From positions 15,289,501-15,353,500 of the forward strand of contig JAEOAD010000040.1 in assembly GCA_036365145.1 (NCBI GenBank): a stretch of 64,000 nt of DNA. Reading direction: 5' to 3'. The notes under the pieces are model-generated. The model did no database searches, was not told the DNA's origin, and was given only the letters and a program-made list of their open reading frames with translations. Source of the DNA: Orientallactaga sibirica. Taxonomy: Eukaryota; Chordata; Mammalia; Rodentia; Dipodidae. Below are positions 35,190 through 45,050 of this stretch, one piece after another; position 1 is the stretch's first letter; every line of letters starts with the position of its first letter. The position numbers and the translations under genes were made by a program.

Positions 35190-35329
35190 CCAGGCATCAT
35201 GGTGCACACACCTTTAATCCCAGCACTCAGGAGGCAGAGATAGAAGGATAGCTGTGAGTTCAAGGCCAGCCTGGGACTAGAGAGTGAGTTGCAGGTCAGC
35301 CTGCGCTAGAGTGAGACCCTACCTCAAAA

Positions 35330-35376
<47 letters not shown>

Positions 35377-35379
35377 ATG
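35190..35379 (+). mobile_element. B1 SINE with (AAAT)n tail
   Basis: Third copy; the tail of about thirteen AAAT units runs 35330-35378. Confidence 0.9.
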
Positions 35380-36192
35380 AAAGAAAGACCTGAATCATAC
35401 AGGGTTTTGTTCAATAAATGAACCCACCAAGAGTAACAGAATTATCACATGTATTTTATGCAAATGGCTGCTTGACGGAGCTCATGCGTATGTTCTATTG
35501 GTACGACGCTGTGGCAGCTGTGTGTTCTCACCATAGTGCCATGAGCTAGTTAAACCATTACCATTCCCTAACCAAAACCTCGCCAGTGAACCGAAATGAT
35601 TTGCCCATTGGCCATGAAATGTGTTCATGGAAACATGTGGACTTAGAGGAGGTCAAACATTGGTCTCCTGAGCCATGGGCATGCTCTTTCCTACCTCTCC
35701 CTGTTCTACCAAAGACTGGCCCACTTTACAAAGTTTGCTTTTTTGGTGAAATGGAACGAATAAAATAGATAGAAACAAGTGAGTACATAGGAAACACGTG
35801 TGTTTTGTTATTAATAAAAATACCATGAGGCACAACATTTTCCAGTGTACTCATGCCCCTGGTCCTGTCCCTCTGAAAACAAGGGAGACTCTGGCAGACC
35901 AGCGGCGGGGATGGTGGCCACCACTCCCGCCCGTAGAGAATAGCAGCATTGAGTGAACACGTGTGACTTTGTGTAAGAGCTCTTCTGTTTCCATGGACAG
36001 TTCAAGATGGGACCTGGGAGAGACTGTGTGTCTGTCCAGTGCTGTGAGAGCAAACTCAAACAAAAGAGAGGGAGAGTGTTATTTCACAGTCAAAATAAAT
36101 ACCAGAAGAAGGAATTGCCAAGTCCAAAAAGTTAAAGATCACCAGCCCAAAGCCCTAGTCAGGTCGACTACAATGTTGTTAGAATTGAGTTC
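35380..36192. other. Unique intronic stretch
   Basis: About 800 bp. No recognised repeat; short frames on both strands look incidental. Confidence 0.5.
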
Positions 36193-36437
36193 TGGGGCTG
36201 GAGAGATGGCTTAGCAGTTAAGGCATTTGCCTGCATAGCCTAAGGACCCCAGTTTGATTCTCCAGGTCCCACATAAGCCAGATGCACATGGTGGTGCATG
36301 CATCTAGAGTTCGTTTGCAGTGGCTAGAGGTCCTGGTGTGCCCATTCTCACTCTCCCTCTCTCTCTCCCTCCCTCTCTCTGTCTCTAATAAATAAAATAA
36401 AATTAAATAAATTTAAATTTAATTTAATTTTTTAAAA
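36193..36437 (+). mobile_element. DIP-like SINE
   Basis: Full copy with a decayed tail of AAATTT units. Flanks agaattgagttctg and agaattgacttctg. Confidence 0.9.
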
Positions 36438-36509
36438 AGAATTGACTTCTGACTCTTCCAACAACCAGTGTGGAGACAGTGTTGGGAGAAAGCTTTAAAA
36501 CGGCTTTCT

Positions 36510-36724
36510 CGGGGTGGAGATATGGCTCAGTGGTTAAGGCACTTGGCTATAAAGCCTAGTGACCCAGGTTCAATTCCCCAGGACCCACATAAGCCAGATT
36601 CACAAGGTGGCTCATGCATCTGCAGTTCATTTGCAATGACTGGAGGCCCTGGCATGCCCATTCTCTCTCTCTCTTTCTATCTCTCTATTTTCAAACACAT
36701 GAATAAAATATGAAAACAATTTTT
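36510..36724 (+). mobile_element. DIP-like SINE
   Basis: Full copy ending about 180 bp before LNX1 coding sequence. Flanks cggctttctc and ctgctttctc. Confidence 0.88.
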
Positions 36725-36904
36725 AAAATCTGCTTTCTCATGTCATTCATTCATTTGGTTGGCAAATGTATCCTGAGTACCTACGTGTTGAAAAAACAAC
36801 AAAAAAGAGAGGCAACAGGGGAGACGTATGTCCTTGGGAAGTCCTGACTGAACAGGAGAAGGGAAGCTGGCACCTGCCTCACCTCCCCTTGGGTTTTGTT
36901 CCAG

Positions 36905-37146
36905 CTGTAAAGGTGCCTCCCACTACGGCTTGACCAAGGACAGGAAGAGACGCTCCCAAGACGGCTGCCCCGATGGCTGTGCCAGCCTCACTGCCACCAC
37001 GCTTTCCCCAGAGGTTTCTGCAGCTGCCACCATCTCCTTAATGACCGATGAACCTGGCCTGGACAACCCTGCCTACGTGTCCACAGCGGAGGACAGTCAT
37101 GCAGCCAACAGCCCTGCAGACACTGGCCGGAGCAACCGAACCAGGG
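36905..37146 (+). CDS. LNX1: LNX1 coding exon: NPAY linker
   Basis: LNX1 is an E3 ubiquitin ligase and PDZ scaffold that binds the endocytic Notch antagonist Numb and, in its RING-containing p80 form, drives Numb ubiquitination and turnover. This exon encodes the linker after the N-terminal RING/zinc-finger module. The acceptor AG is at 36903-36904 and the donor GT at 37147-37148. The exon begins with the third base of a Ser codon, carries 80 full codons and ends with one base of an Ala codon completed at 38518. The first full codon is Cys, likely the last zinc ligand of the post-RING finger in p80. A basic KDRKRR cluster is at residues 11-16, and LDNPAY at residues 52-57 (NPAY at 37065-37076) is the Numb PTB-binding motif. 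Identification is from recognised sequence, confirmed by the next four exons. Confidence 0.96.
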
Positions 37147-37238
37147 GTGAGTCAATTGGGTGGGGTGCCTGGGAAGGGACTCTGGGCTTCATTGTGATCA
37201 CCCCCTGTGGGACCTCACTATGGAAAATTTTAGAAATG

Positions 37239-37345
37239 TTTCTTCTTCCTTCTTCTTCTTCTTCTTCCTTTTCTCCTCCTCCTCCTCTTCCTCCTCCTCC
37301 TCCTCCTTCTCCTCCTCCTCCTCCTTCTTCTTCGTCTTCTTTTTT
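37239..37345. repeat. (TTC/TCC)n polypyrimidine tract
   Basis: Over 100 bases, almost only T and C, as TTC and TCC triplets, close to the upstream donor. On the coding strand it could act as an intronic polypyrimidine tract or adopt triplex structure. Confidence 0.95.
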
Positions 37346-37603
37346 AAGGGGAAATGGTTCTGGTAGTTTTGGCTGTGACTTGATGTCCAATTCTCCAAAG
37401 TGAAATAAAACCACGAGTACTTCAGGTCATTAAAATTGTGTAATTCGATCTGGTGAAAAGGGTTGGAGCAAGTGCTAGTGATTTGTCACGTGGGTAGTGT
37501 GTCAGGACCGCCTGCTCTAGAAAAGGGTTGTTATGTTTACCCAAGAGACACAAAAAGCAAACTTTTAAACAAGGCATAAATATTTTGTTATAGAAGACTT
37601 AAG

Positions 37604-37830
37604 AGGGCTGGAGAGATGGCTTAGCAGTTAAGGCGTTTCCCTGCAAAGCTGAAGGACCCAGGTTCCATTCCCCAGGACCCACGTAAGGCACATGCTCAAA
37701 GTGGTGCATGCATCTGGAGTTCATTTGCAGTGGCTGGAGGCCCTGGCATGCCCATTCTCTCTGTCTGCCACTCTTCTATCTCTCTTTCTCTCTCTGCTTG
37801 CAAATAAATAATTAAAAATTTTTTAAAAGA
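37604..37830 (+). mobile_element. DIP-like SINE
   Basis: Full copy with intact A and B boxes; the tail is AATAATTAAAA. Confidence 0.9.
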
Positions 37831-37854
37831 CATCTACTTTTTTAAAAAATTGAT

Positions 37855-37992
37855 TTTTGTTGTTGTTCTTACTTTTTTGATTTTTGAGGCAAGGTCTCAG
37901 TATGTATACCGGGCTAATTTTGAACTCACTGTCCTCCTGCCTCAGCCTTTTGAGTACTGGGATTACAGGTGTATTTCAACAAGCCTGGCTTA
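37855..37992 (-). mobile_element. Ancient B1-like SINE, minus strand
   Basis: Diverged body with ttgaggcaaggtctcagta and gtactgggattacagg. Confidence 0.7.
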
Positions 37993-38048
37993 AAAGATGG
38001 TTTCTTTTTTTTAAATATTAAATTATTACATATATTAAGAGAAGGACA

Positions 38049-38212
38049 GCCGGGCATGGTGGCGCACGCCTTTAATCCCACCACTCGGGAGGCAGAGGTA
38101 GGAGGATCGCCGTGAGTTCAAGGCAACCCTGAGACTACATAGTGAATTCCAGGTCAGCCTGAGCTAGAGTGAGACCCTACCTCAAAAAACCAAAAAGAGA
38201 GAGAGAGAGAGA
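38049..38212 (+). mobile_element. B1 SINE
   Basis: Near-consensus body, ending in a (GA)n run at 38197-38212. Confidence 0.92.
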
Positions 38213-38517
38213 AGTACAGAGCCAAGGAAAGGCACCCACATGGCTAGAGATCTCACGTGGAGGGCCTGGAAAAACCATGGAAAGAAAAGTGAGAAAAGAA
38301 AGTTCAAGGAGCTCCTGCCATGTGGGGAGCTGGAGGGGGTGAAGGAGCCATGTTGAGAGTAAGGGCTAGGGTGTCCCTCCCTTTCAGCTCAGCCTGGCTG
38401 GGCATGGGTCAAGCCCGAGGGAAAACTGACCCACAGCTGGAAGTTCCCAAGTGGTCAGAGAAAAAGATGGTTTCTATCAAACTACAACCCTTGTCTTTTT
38501 GTATCTCTTTTCCTCAG
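38213..38517. other. Unique intronic stretch before exon
   Basis: Repeat-free 300 bp ending in the acceptor; likely holds the branch point but no feature is distinct enough to name. Confidence 0.5.
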
Positions 38518-38670
38518 CCCGGCCCTTTGAGCGATCCACTATCAGAAGCAGATCTTTTAAAAAGATCAATCGAGCTCTGAGTGTTCTTCGCAGGACGAAG
38601 AGTGGGATCGCAGTCGCCAACCAAGCTGACCAGGACAGGGAAAATTCAGAAAATACCACTGTCCCTGAAG
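38518..38670 (+). CDS. LNX1: LNX1 coding exon: basic linker before PDZ1
   Basis: Acceptor AG at 38516-38517 and donor GT at 38671-38672. Two bases complete an Ala codon, 50 full codons follow, and the last base starts the Val codon finished in the next exon; 153 nt, so skipping it would keep the frame. The encoded segment is a Ser/Arg/Lys-rich linker ([16 protein letters not shown] at its start) between the NPAY region and PDZ1. Such a stretch is likely disordered and a plausible phosphorylation or membrane-contact region, but that is inference. No stop codons or indels. Identity as LNX1 is clear from the distinctive order of residues and from neighbouring exons. Confidence 0.95.
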
Positions 38671-38900
38671 GTAAATGAAGCCTTTGAAGGCTTCTGGAGT
38701 CACTTCAGGGGTGATGACAGACAGCCTGACCACCACCGATCCTCCGTGGTCCCTCTCTTCCCAAGGGTTTGACAAGTTTTACCTTGGCTAGCCTCCGCAG
38801 GGAAGTGACTAAAGGCAGAAAGTACTGTCTTCTTTTTACATGGGTGAGGGGAAATGTGTCTGGTCCCTTCCTTTAGGTCATGCATATAAAAATTAAAGTA

Positions 38901-39057
38901 GGCCTGGTTTGGTGGCTCACACCTATATAATCCCAGCACTTGGGAGGCTGAGGCAAGAGGATCACTGGGTGTTCAAGGTTAGCCTGTGCTACAGAGTGAG
39001 TTCCAGGTGAATCTGGGCTACAGTAAGACCCTTCCTTGAGATAAATAAATAAATATA
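38901..39057 (+). mobile_element. B1-like SINE, diverged
   Basis: Old copy with an (AAAT)n end into which or beside which a younger B1 inserted. Confidence 0.8.
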
Positions 39058-39058
39058 C

Positions 39059-39210
39059 AGCTGGGCATGGTGGCGCACGCCTTTAATCCCAGCACTTGGG
39101 AGGCAGAGGTAGGAGGATTGCCAAGAGTTCGAGGCCACCCTGAGACTAACTACTTAGTGAATTCCAGGTCAGCCTAGACCAGAGTGAGACCCTATCTCGA
39201 AAAACCAAAA

Positions 39211-39249
<39 letters not shown>

Positions 39250-39253
39250 ATAT
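39059..39253 (+). mobile_element. B1 SINE with (AAAT)n tail
   Basis: Near-consensus body with a four-base insertion in actaactac; the tail has about eleven AAAT units. Confidence 0.92.
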
Positions 39254-39277
39254 TAAAGTAATTAATGAATAAACCCT

Positions 39278-39486
39278 TTTTCATTTTACTTATTTATATA
39301 TTTGACACACAGAGAAAGAGGCAGCTAGAAAAAAATGGATGCATCGGGGTCTCCAGGCACTATAAATGAACTCCAAATGCATGTGCCATCTTGTGCATCT
39401 AGCATTACTTGGATACTGGGGAATTGAACTCCAGTCCTTAGGCTTTGCAGGCAGGTGCCTTAACTGCTGAGCCATCTCTCCAGCCC
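39278..39486 (-). mobile_element. DIP-like SINE, minus strand
   Basis: Full body in reverse, short CT-rich part, moderately diverged. Confidence 0.86.
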
Positions 39487-39488
39487 CT

Positions 39489-39550
39489 CAGTCACTCCTT
39501 TGTTAACAGAGCCTGGCATATTGTCAGTGACGTAGAAGTATTTGTTCTGT
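39489..39550 (-). mobile_element. MIR 3'-end fragment, minus strand
   Basis: agcctggcatattgtcagtg then tatttgttctgtt resembles the terminal MIR segment. Confidence 0.4.
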
Positions 39551-39564
39551 TACAACCATTATGA

Positions 39565-39725
39565 TCATTGTACATGTACTTCCTCTTTCCACCCTCAAAA
39601 CAGTCTCTTGATGTGGTTATTGTTATTATTCCTGACTTAAAGAAGAGGAAACTGATACAAGAGAGGTTATTTAGCTTGTTCCAGATGATCTAGCTGAAGT
39701 TTGAATCCAGGTCATTAGCTCCAGG
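39565..39725 (+). mobile_element. MIR
   Basis: Clear MIR core: aagaggaaactgatacaaga, gaggttatttagcttgttcc and tgaatccaggtca in the expected order. Confidence 0.75.
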
Positions 39726-39748
39726 AAGCCATAGAAAGCAAGTCCCTG

Positions 39749-40072
39749 GGTTCTGGGGATATGGCTCAGTGGATACAGTGATTGTCATGCAGACACGGGG
39801 ATCTAAGTTCAGATCCCCAAGGCCCACGTGAAAACGTTGGACATGGTGGTGCGTGCCTGTATTCCCAGCACTGGGCAGGTGAAGACAGAATCCCGGGAGC
39901 CCACTGGCTATTTAACCAAATTGGTGAATTCTATAGGTTCAGCAAGAGAACCTGTCTCAAAGAATAAGGTATAGAGTAATTGTGGAAAACACTCTACATC
40001 AGCCTTGGGCCTCCACATGCACACGCACGTAAGATCACATCCACACACACCACATACATATGAAAAAATAAA
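39749..40072 (+). mobile_element. B4/RSINE-type SINE
   Basis: tRNA-like head (A box atggctcagtggatac; B box gttcagatccc), B1-related middle (cctgtattcccagcactggg) and a CA-rich tail with cctccacatgcacacgc. Confidence 0.72.
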
Positions 40073-40164
40073 ACTATTGGATATTTCGATTCTGTATATT
40101 TTATGTTTTTTCCCAACATAAATGGAGCTAAGGCAACACTTTTTTACACTTTCCACTTTGCTGT

Positions 40165-40337
40165 GGAACATTTTATTTTATTTCATTTTATTACTTTAAT
40201 TTTTTGAGACAAAGTCCTACTGTGTAGCTCTAACGGGCTTGGAATTCACTACATAAACCAGGCTGACCTTGATTTGAACTTCAGCAGTACTCTTGCCTCT
40301 GCCCCCTGAGTGCTGGAATCGCCACCATGCCTGGCTT
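40165..40337 (-). mobile_element. B1-like SINE, minus strand, diverged
   Basis: TTTTA tail then a body in reverse with ccctgagtgctggaatcgcc. Confidence 0.78.
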
Positions 40338-40381
40338 CTGTTAGAACTTTATAAATAGTAATTGTTAAAAATTGAACTCTT

Positions 40382-40558
40382 GGGCTGGAAGAGATGGATC
40401 AGTGGTTAAGACGCTTGCCCAGAAAGACTAATGACCAGAATTCAATTCTCCAGTACCCACATAAATCCAGATGCACAGGGCAGCACATGCATCTGGAGTT
40501 TGCAGTGGCTAAAGGCCCTGGTGTGCCTGTTCTCTCCACCCCCACCCCCCCACTCCTT
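40382..40558 (+). mobile_element. DIP-like SINE
   Basis: 3' CT-rich part runs into a C-rich patch, then a B1 follows directly. aaattgaactct and aaactgaactct bracket both elements. Confidence 0.85.
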
Positions 40559-40562
40559 CCTT

Positions 40563-40708
40563 CTGGGTGTGGTGGCATACATCTTTAATCCTAGCACTTG
40601 GGCAACTGAAGTAGGAGGATCACTGTGAGTTCAAGACCAGCTTGAGACTACATAGTGAATTCTAGGTTAGCCTGAGCCAGAGCAAGATTGTACCTCAAAC
40701 AAACAAAA
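40563..40708 (+). mobile_element. B1 SINE, diverged
   Basis: Complete body in the tail of the preceding SINE. Confidence 0.85.
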
Positions 40709-40724
40709 AACTGAACTCTCCCTG

Positions 40725-40920
40725 GGTAGCGTGTAGTGTTCTGCACATGGCAGAAGAATGTGGAGGGATGAGGACTATCATTCCCACGTTATAGATGAGG
40801 AAACTGATCCAGAGAGATTGGGTAGCTAACCCAAAGTCACCCAGCTAAAAATGGCACAACTTGGACCTCGACTCCAGTCCTCCCGCTCCAGAGAGCCCAC
40901 TCTTTGAACCACTTCCTCCC
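40725..40920 (+). mobile_element. MIR
   Basis: Well-preserved core: atagatgaggaaactgatcc, agcta-acccaaagtcaccca and gctaaaaatggcacaacttg. Confidence 0.8.
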
Positions 40921-41007
40921 TCTCTTGAGGGTTCAAAGTTAGAGCTCTAGCTACTTTGCTTTCATGAGCAATCATGGGAGACCGTTTCTCGCTTATTCAC
41001 AATCACT

Positions 41008-41214
41008 TCTTTTTAAAAAAAAATTTATTTTTATTTATTTATTTGAGAGAGGCAGATAGAGAATGGGCTCACCAAGGCCTCCTGCCACTGCAAACAAACT
41101 CCAGATGCATGCATCACCTTGTCTGTCTGGCTTATATAGGTCTTGTGGAATTAATTCTGGGTCCTTCTGCTTTGCAGACAAGTGCCTTAACCATGAAGCT
41201 ATCTCTCCAGCCCA
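41008..41214 (-). mobile_element. DIP-like SINE, minus strand
   Basis: Full body in reverse with little CT-rich sequence; older copy. Confidence 0.86.
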
Positions 41215-41476
41215 TGATCACCTCTTACTTTACACATACACACGCCTACTCCATGCTCTACTCCCAGCATATCACATTCCTATCTGTATCTTTCCTTTAA
41301 CCTCCCTGATGTTGTGTCTGCTTTCCGTCTCCTTTCAGCTATCATTCTAACTGGACACCTGAAAACAAGGATACTCATCTACGTTCATGGGTTACTATGG
41401 GAACTTCAACTATAGATACATTAAATATACTATATAATTAATAAACTCACAGAAAATCATAATTGTTAAACCTTCA

Positions 41477-41681
41477 GGGCTGGAGAGATGGCTTAGCAGT
41501 TAAGGCGTTTGCCTGCAAAGCCAAAGGACCCCAGTTCGATTCTCCAGGACCCACATAGGCCAGATGCACAAGGGGGTACTGGAGTTCGTTTGCAGTGGCT
41601 AGAGGCCCTGGCACACCCATTCTCTCTCTCTCTCTCTCTCTCTGCCTCTTTCTCTCTCTCAAATAAATAAAATAAATAAAT
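41477..41681 (+). mobile_element. DIP-like SINE with perfect 9-bp TSD
   Basis: Near-consensus body. aaaccttca occurs just before (41468-41476) and just after the tail (about 41683). Confidence 0.92.
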
Positions 41682-41773
41682 AAAACCTTCAATTCTCGGG
41701 CAAAGATAGAATATTGAGCAAATTTTTCTGTATCCAGACCAGGTCACATTTGACGATTTAAAAACTACTCCAG

Positions 41774-41934
41774 GGCTGGAGAAATGGCTTAGCGATTAAG
41801 GCGCTTGCCTGCAAAGCCAAGGGACCAAGGTTCTATTCCCCAGGACCCACATAAGTCAGATGCACAAGATGGTGCATGCATCTGGAGTTTGTTTGCAGTG
41901 ACTGGAAGCCCTGGCATGCCCATTCTCTCTCTCG

Positions 41935-41966
<32 letters not shown>

Positions 41967-42010
41967 GCATCTTTCTCTCTTTCTCAAATAAATAAATAAA
42001 AATAAAAATA
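41774..42010 (+). mobile_element. DIP-like SINE
   Basis: Near-consensus; the CT-rich part contains a (CTGT)n run at 41935-41956. Confidence 0.92.
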
Positions 42011-43521
42011 ATTTTTTAATTGCTTCAACTCTTTAAGGACAGTAGTATCTCATTGGGATGGTGCTAATGAATGTCATTGGTGAATATGACTGGGTATCCT
42101 GTATCAAACCCTGACGTTAGCTTTAGGAAGATAGTTTATGTGTCTGTTGGGTGGAAGTAGGGGAAAGGAGTGTAGCAAAGGGAGAGAATCGGCAGTTTTG
42201 ATGACTATTTCCAAAGCTTTCTTGGTGCAAAATGATGTTTTTTTTAATTTCCCACTCCCTTGTTAGCCAGCATGCTCTGACACATGCTTGTAGCAAAGCC
42301 TCCTTCATGCAATCAGAGTCGTTTAAACATTAGTTGAACTCGGTCACCCACATGCTGTTAGCACCAGGAACTGACAGATTAAGACAGCTACTCACAGCCC
42401 TGCAGCGGAGCCATTTGCTGACATGAAATTGAGTCTCAGTAGAGTTTCAAGGTCCATGTGGACAGTGTCTCGGGCTTTCTTTAACCACTACGTTACCTTG
42501 TTAATTGTGCTCTACAATAACAAATTACGTTGAATTTTTTCCCTGCATTCTTCCTGGAGAGTTGAGTTCACTTGGACAAATGGGCAAAGGGTTGTAGGTT
42601 TTGAAAAGAGACACAAAGAGTGGATTGTGTAGAACCAGACTTCCAATACCCTATCTCTGGGGATGACGTAATTACAGGAGACTCTCAAGGTCAAGGCAGC
42701 TGTCAGCAGCTCCAAAAAGCAGAAGGTCTCTGTCCTTCACATCCTAACTACACCCCCAGCCACACAGGAGATCCATTTTCCCCACCAGAGCAGGTGTGGT
42801 GCAATCTCAGCACTTCTGATGTCCCCTCGGACACTTCGCGTTTAATGAAAGCGGAAAGACTGTGCCCATCGGTGCTGCTGGATTCCGGGTGCACAGAGCA
42901 TGTCCCTGTGGGCTCTGAACACCTCGCTGATGACAGCCTGATAGAGACGGCGAGGCCTGGCCATCAGAAGCCCTGGGTCTTCACCTGGCTTGGAGGGGGC
43001 CACCTTGCTTTGCAGCCTCCCAGCTATCAGTCCACTTCCTCGCTCTGCACTTCCACACGCTCACGCATGAAATGAAATGACCGTCACTGTGGAGTTGCAC
43101 AGCTACACACAAGCTGCTCTCTGCCTGGTCACAAGCAGGTGGGGGCTGGGAGAGACCTGTGAAATGCATGTGAAATGAACCCGAACCCCGGGCTTTGACC
43201 TTCTGGGATTGACAGCAGTGTATGATAGAGATGGCTGATGACTCCTGGAACCTGAAAATCAGGGTCTCCAAGATTTAAAAACAAACAAACAAACAAACAA
43301 AAATCTTCAAAATGATCCGACAGGGCATCAGAGCAGGGTTCTCTATTTGTCCTTCAATAAGCAAGTGATGGCACTGCAGCACATTGCCTAAAAATATCTT
43401 CCCTCGGCTCGATCCTCTTCCTCACTGCATGGCAGCTGAAGTCTCCTACCTGCAGAGATCTGCGTACAAACCACCAAGAAGCCAGACACGATAGCCCACT
43501 TAATGTAATCAAAGTCATTTC
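42011..43521. other. Long SINE-free intronic stretch
   Basis: 1.5 kb without SINEs apart from an (AAAC)n at 43278-43300. A 151-codon frame at 42620-43075 is open on the + strand, but it lacks splice context, domain or repeat pattern and I read it as chance. Confidence 0.5.
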
Positions 43522-43602
43522 AGCCGGGCTGGGGAGATGGCTCAGCCAGTAGGAGCATTTTGCTATGCAAGCAGAGGACCTGAGTTCGATCCTTGGCATA
43601 TC

Positions 43603-43694
43603 CTAGCCGGGCGTGGTGGCACGCCTTTAATATAAAAAGGCCACCCTGAGCATAGTTAATTCCAGGTCAGCCTGAACCAGAGTGAGACCCTATA
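43603..43694 (+). mobile_element. B1 SINE, internally deleted, nested
   Basis: Head ccgggcgtggtggcacgcct joined directly to the 3' half; the middle third is missing. Confidence 0.8.
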
Positions 43695-43778
43695 ACCCCC
43701 AATGCTGAAGGGGGCAGAACAAGGAGGATCACTGGAGCTCACTGGTCAGCCAGTCTAGCTGAAAAATTGTGGGCTCAG

Positions 43779-44002
43779 GCTGGAGAGATGGCTTAGCAGT
43801 TAAGGCATTTGCCTACAAAGCCAAAGGACCTTGGTTTGGTTCCCCAGGACCCACGTAAGCCAGATGCACAAGGGGGTGCATGCATCTGGAGTTCGTTTGC
43901 AGTGGCTGGAAGCCCTGGCTTGCCCATTCTCTCCCTCTCTCTCTCTCTCTCTCTCTCCCTCTTTCCCTCAGTCAAATAAATAAATATAAATATTGTTTAA
44001 AA
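43779..44002 (+). mobile_element. DIP-like SINE, nested
   Basis: Near-consensus body with a (CT)n run, inserted within the B4-type element. Confidence 0.92.
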
Positions 44003-44124
44003 AATGGTGGGTGCTAGGTTCAATGGGAGACCCTGTGTTGGGGAAATAAGGCAGAAGTATGACAGAGGAGTATACACAGTGTCCTCTCTGGTCTTTGTAC
44101 ACATGCACACAGGGCACATACATC

Positions 44125-44127
<3 letters not shown>

Positions 44128-44166
<39 letters not shown>
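44128..44166. repeat. (CA)n microsatellite
   Basis: About 19 CA units at the 3' end of the B4-type element. Confidence 0.95.
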
Positions 44167-44169
<3 letters not shown>

Positions 44170-44640
44170 AAAGTCACTCCAATACCAATTGGACTCAGCT
44201 ACCCAAGTCCAGGAATAAACAGGTTAAGACAGCTACTTGAGGCTTGAAGTGAAGCACTTGCTAGATTCGGGATTCTAGAGTCCACTGTAGGGATATGACA
44301 GACAGGCATTGGTAACAATAGTGGAAGGTTGAGTGCCACGAGAAACAGCGAGATGGCATCGTAGGAAAGGGCATGTTTAGAGAGAGCGAGTAAGGGAGGG
44401 AGTGATCAGGGTAGAGTTTAATTGGAAGGGATTATTGCATGTAGGCCTCGAAGGAACAATTGGGTTTAGGCTCAGGATGAAAAACATTCCAGAAGAGAAA
44501 TTTGCTCTGGCACCAAAGCAGGCAAGTGAAAAAAAAACACATACAAGGAACAGCAAATAGTTTAGTTTGGCAAAGGGAAAAGTGGTTGGAAATGCCCGCT
44601 GGGTGGGTGTCTAAGTAAATACTGTCTTTGTCCATTTCAG
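44167..44640. other. Unique intronic stretch before PDZ1 exon
   Basis: Repeat-free, purine-leaning sequence ending with the acceptor tract tgtctttgtccatttcag. Confidence 0.55.
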
Positions 44641-44843
44641 TCTTTCCAAGGTTGTATCACCTGATTCCAGATGGTGAAATTACCAGCATCAAGATCAACC
44701 GGGTGGATCCTAATGAAAGCCTCTCCATTAGGCTTGTGGGAGGCAGCGAGACCCCACTGGTCCACATCATTATCCAACACATTTACCGTGACGGAGTGAT
44801 TGCTAGAGATGGCCGGCTACTGCCGGGGGACGTCATTCTCAAG
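44641..44843 (+). CDS. LNX1: LNX1 coding exon: most of PDZ1
   Basis: Acceptor AG at 44639-44640, donor GT at 44844-44845. Two bases finish a Val codon and 67 full codons follow, ending in phase 0 after Lys. With the split Val counted as 1, PDZ1 starts near residue 15: the first strand is TSIKINRV, the carboxylate-binding loop is SLSIRLVGG (27-35), the second and third strands are VHIIIQHI (41-48), the conserved DGRLLPGD turn is at 57-64, and VILK leads into the next exon. PDZ1 helps bind Numb and other C-terminal or internal PDZ ligands. The junction splits PDZ1 just before the VNG motif, a usual place for an intron in PDZ genes. If the downstream intron were retained, a stop would come after seven codons (tga at 44865). 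Confidence 0.97.
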
Positions 44844-44894
44844 GTAGAAACTAGCTGGGGGCTGTGATAAGGCGTATAGTATTCAAAGGTCCTT

Positions 44895-45050
44895 CGGGCA
44901 AAGGAAGGGAGGGAGGAAAGGAGGGAGGATGGAGGGAAGGAGGGAGAGAAAGAGGAAGGAGGGAGGAAGGAAAAGAGGAAGGATGGATGGATGAGTAGAT
45001 GGATGGTTGGGTGGGTGGATGGATGGATGGATGGATGGATGGGTGGATGA
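44895..45050. repeat. (GGAA)n/(GGAT)n purine-rich tract
   Basis: GGAGGGAA units to about 44983, then GGAT/GGTT/GGTG units to 45050. Nearly pyrimidine-free on the + strand, beginning about 50 bp after the exon. Confidence 0.92.

Larger units (their letters stand above)
1..36904 (+). other. LNX1: LNX1 upstream intron (partial)
   Basis: All sequence before the first recognised exon is intron, ending in a pyrimidine-rich tract and AG at 36903-36904. The next base is the third base of a split codon, so at least one coding exon lies upstream of the window. I looked for the RING-type Cys/His exon and for the alternative short first exon of the p70 isoform and recognised neither. The content is SINEs, older repeats and the repeat-poor stretches listed separately. 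Confidence 0.85.
37147..38517 (+). other. LNX1: LNX1 intron
   Basis: GT-AG intron, phase 1. It holds a polypyrimidine microsatellite 93 bp after the donor, one DIP-like SINE and two B1-type elements. The acceptor tract gtatctcttttcctcag is strong. Confidence 0.93.
43522..44127 (+). mobile_element. B4/RSINE-type SINE split by two insertions
   Basis: The head is at 43522-43602, the middle at 43695-43778 (gaggatcactggagctcact, cagccagtctagctgaaaaa) and the tail at 44003-44127 (gttcaatgggagaccctgtg). A B1 and a DIP-like SINE occupy the gaps. Confidence 0.7.
38671..44640 (+). other. LNX1: LNX1 intron
   Basis: About 6 kb, phase 1, GT-AG. Rich in SINEs, with two MIR copies, a nested B4 element and a SINE-poor 1.5-kb segment at 42011-43521. 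Confidence 0.93.

Noticed and set aside
37097..37414. Glu/Gly-rich minus-strand frame opposite the NPAY exon
   Set aside because: It is the reverse of the TTC/TCC tract and of coding sequence on the + strand.
42620..43075. 151-codon open frame on the + strand
   Set aside because: It lies inside an LNX1 intron, has no domain, no credible splice sites at its ends and no codon-like regularity; opposite-strand frames overlap it.
44004..44247. Regularly spaced repeats that could suggest a CRISPR-like array
   Set aside because: They are a simple (CA)n and SINE parts in a mammalian intron; no unique spacers between identical repeats.
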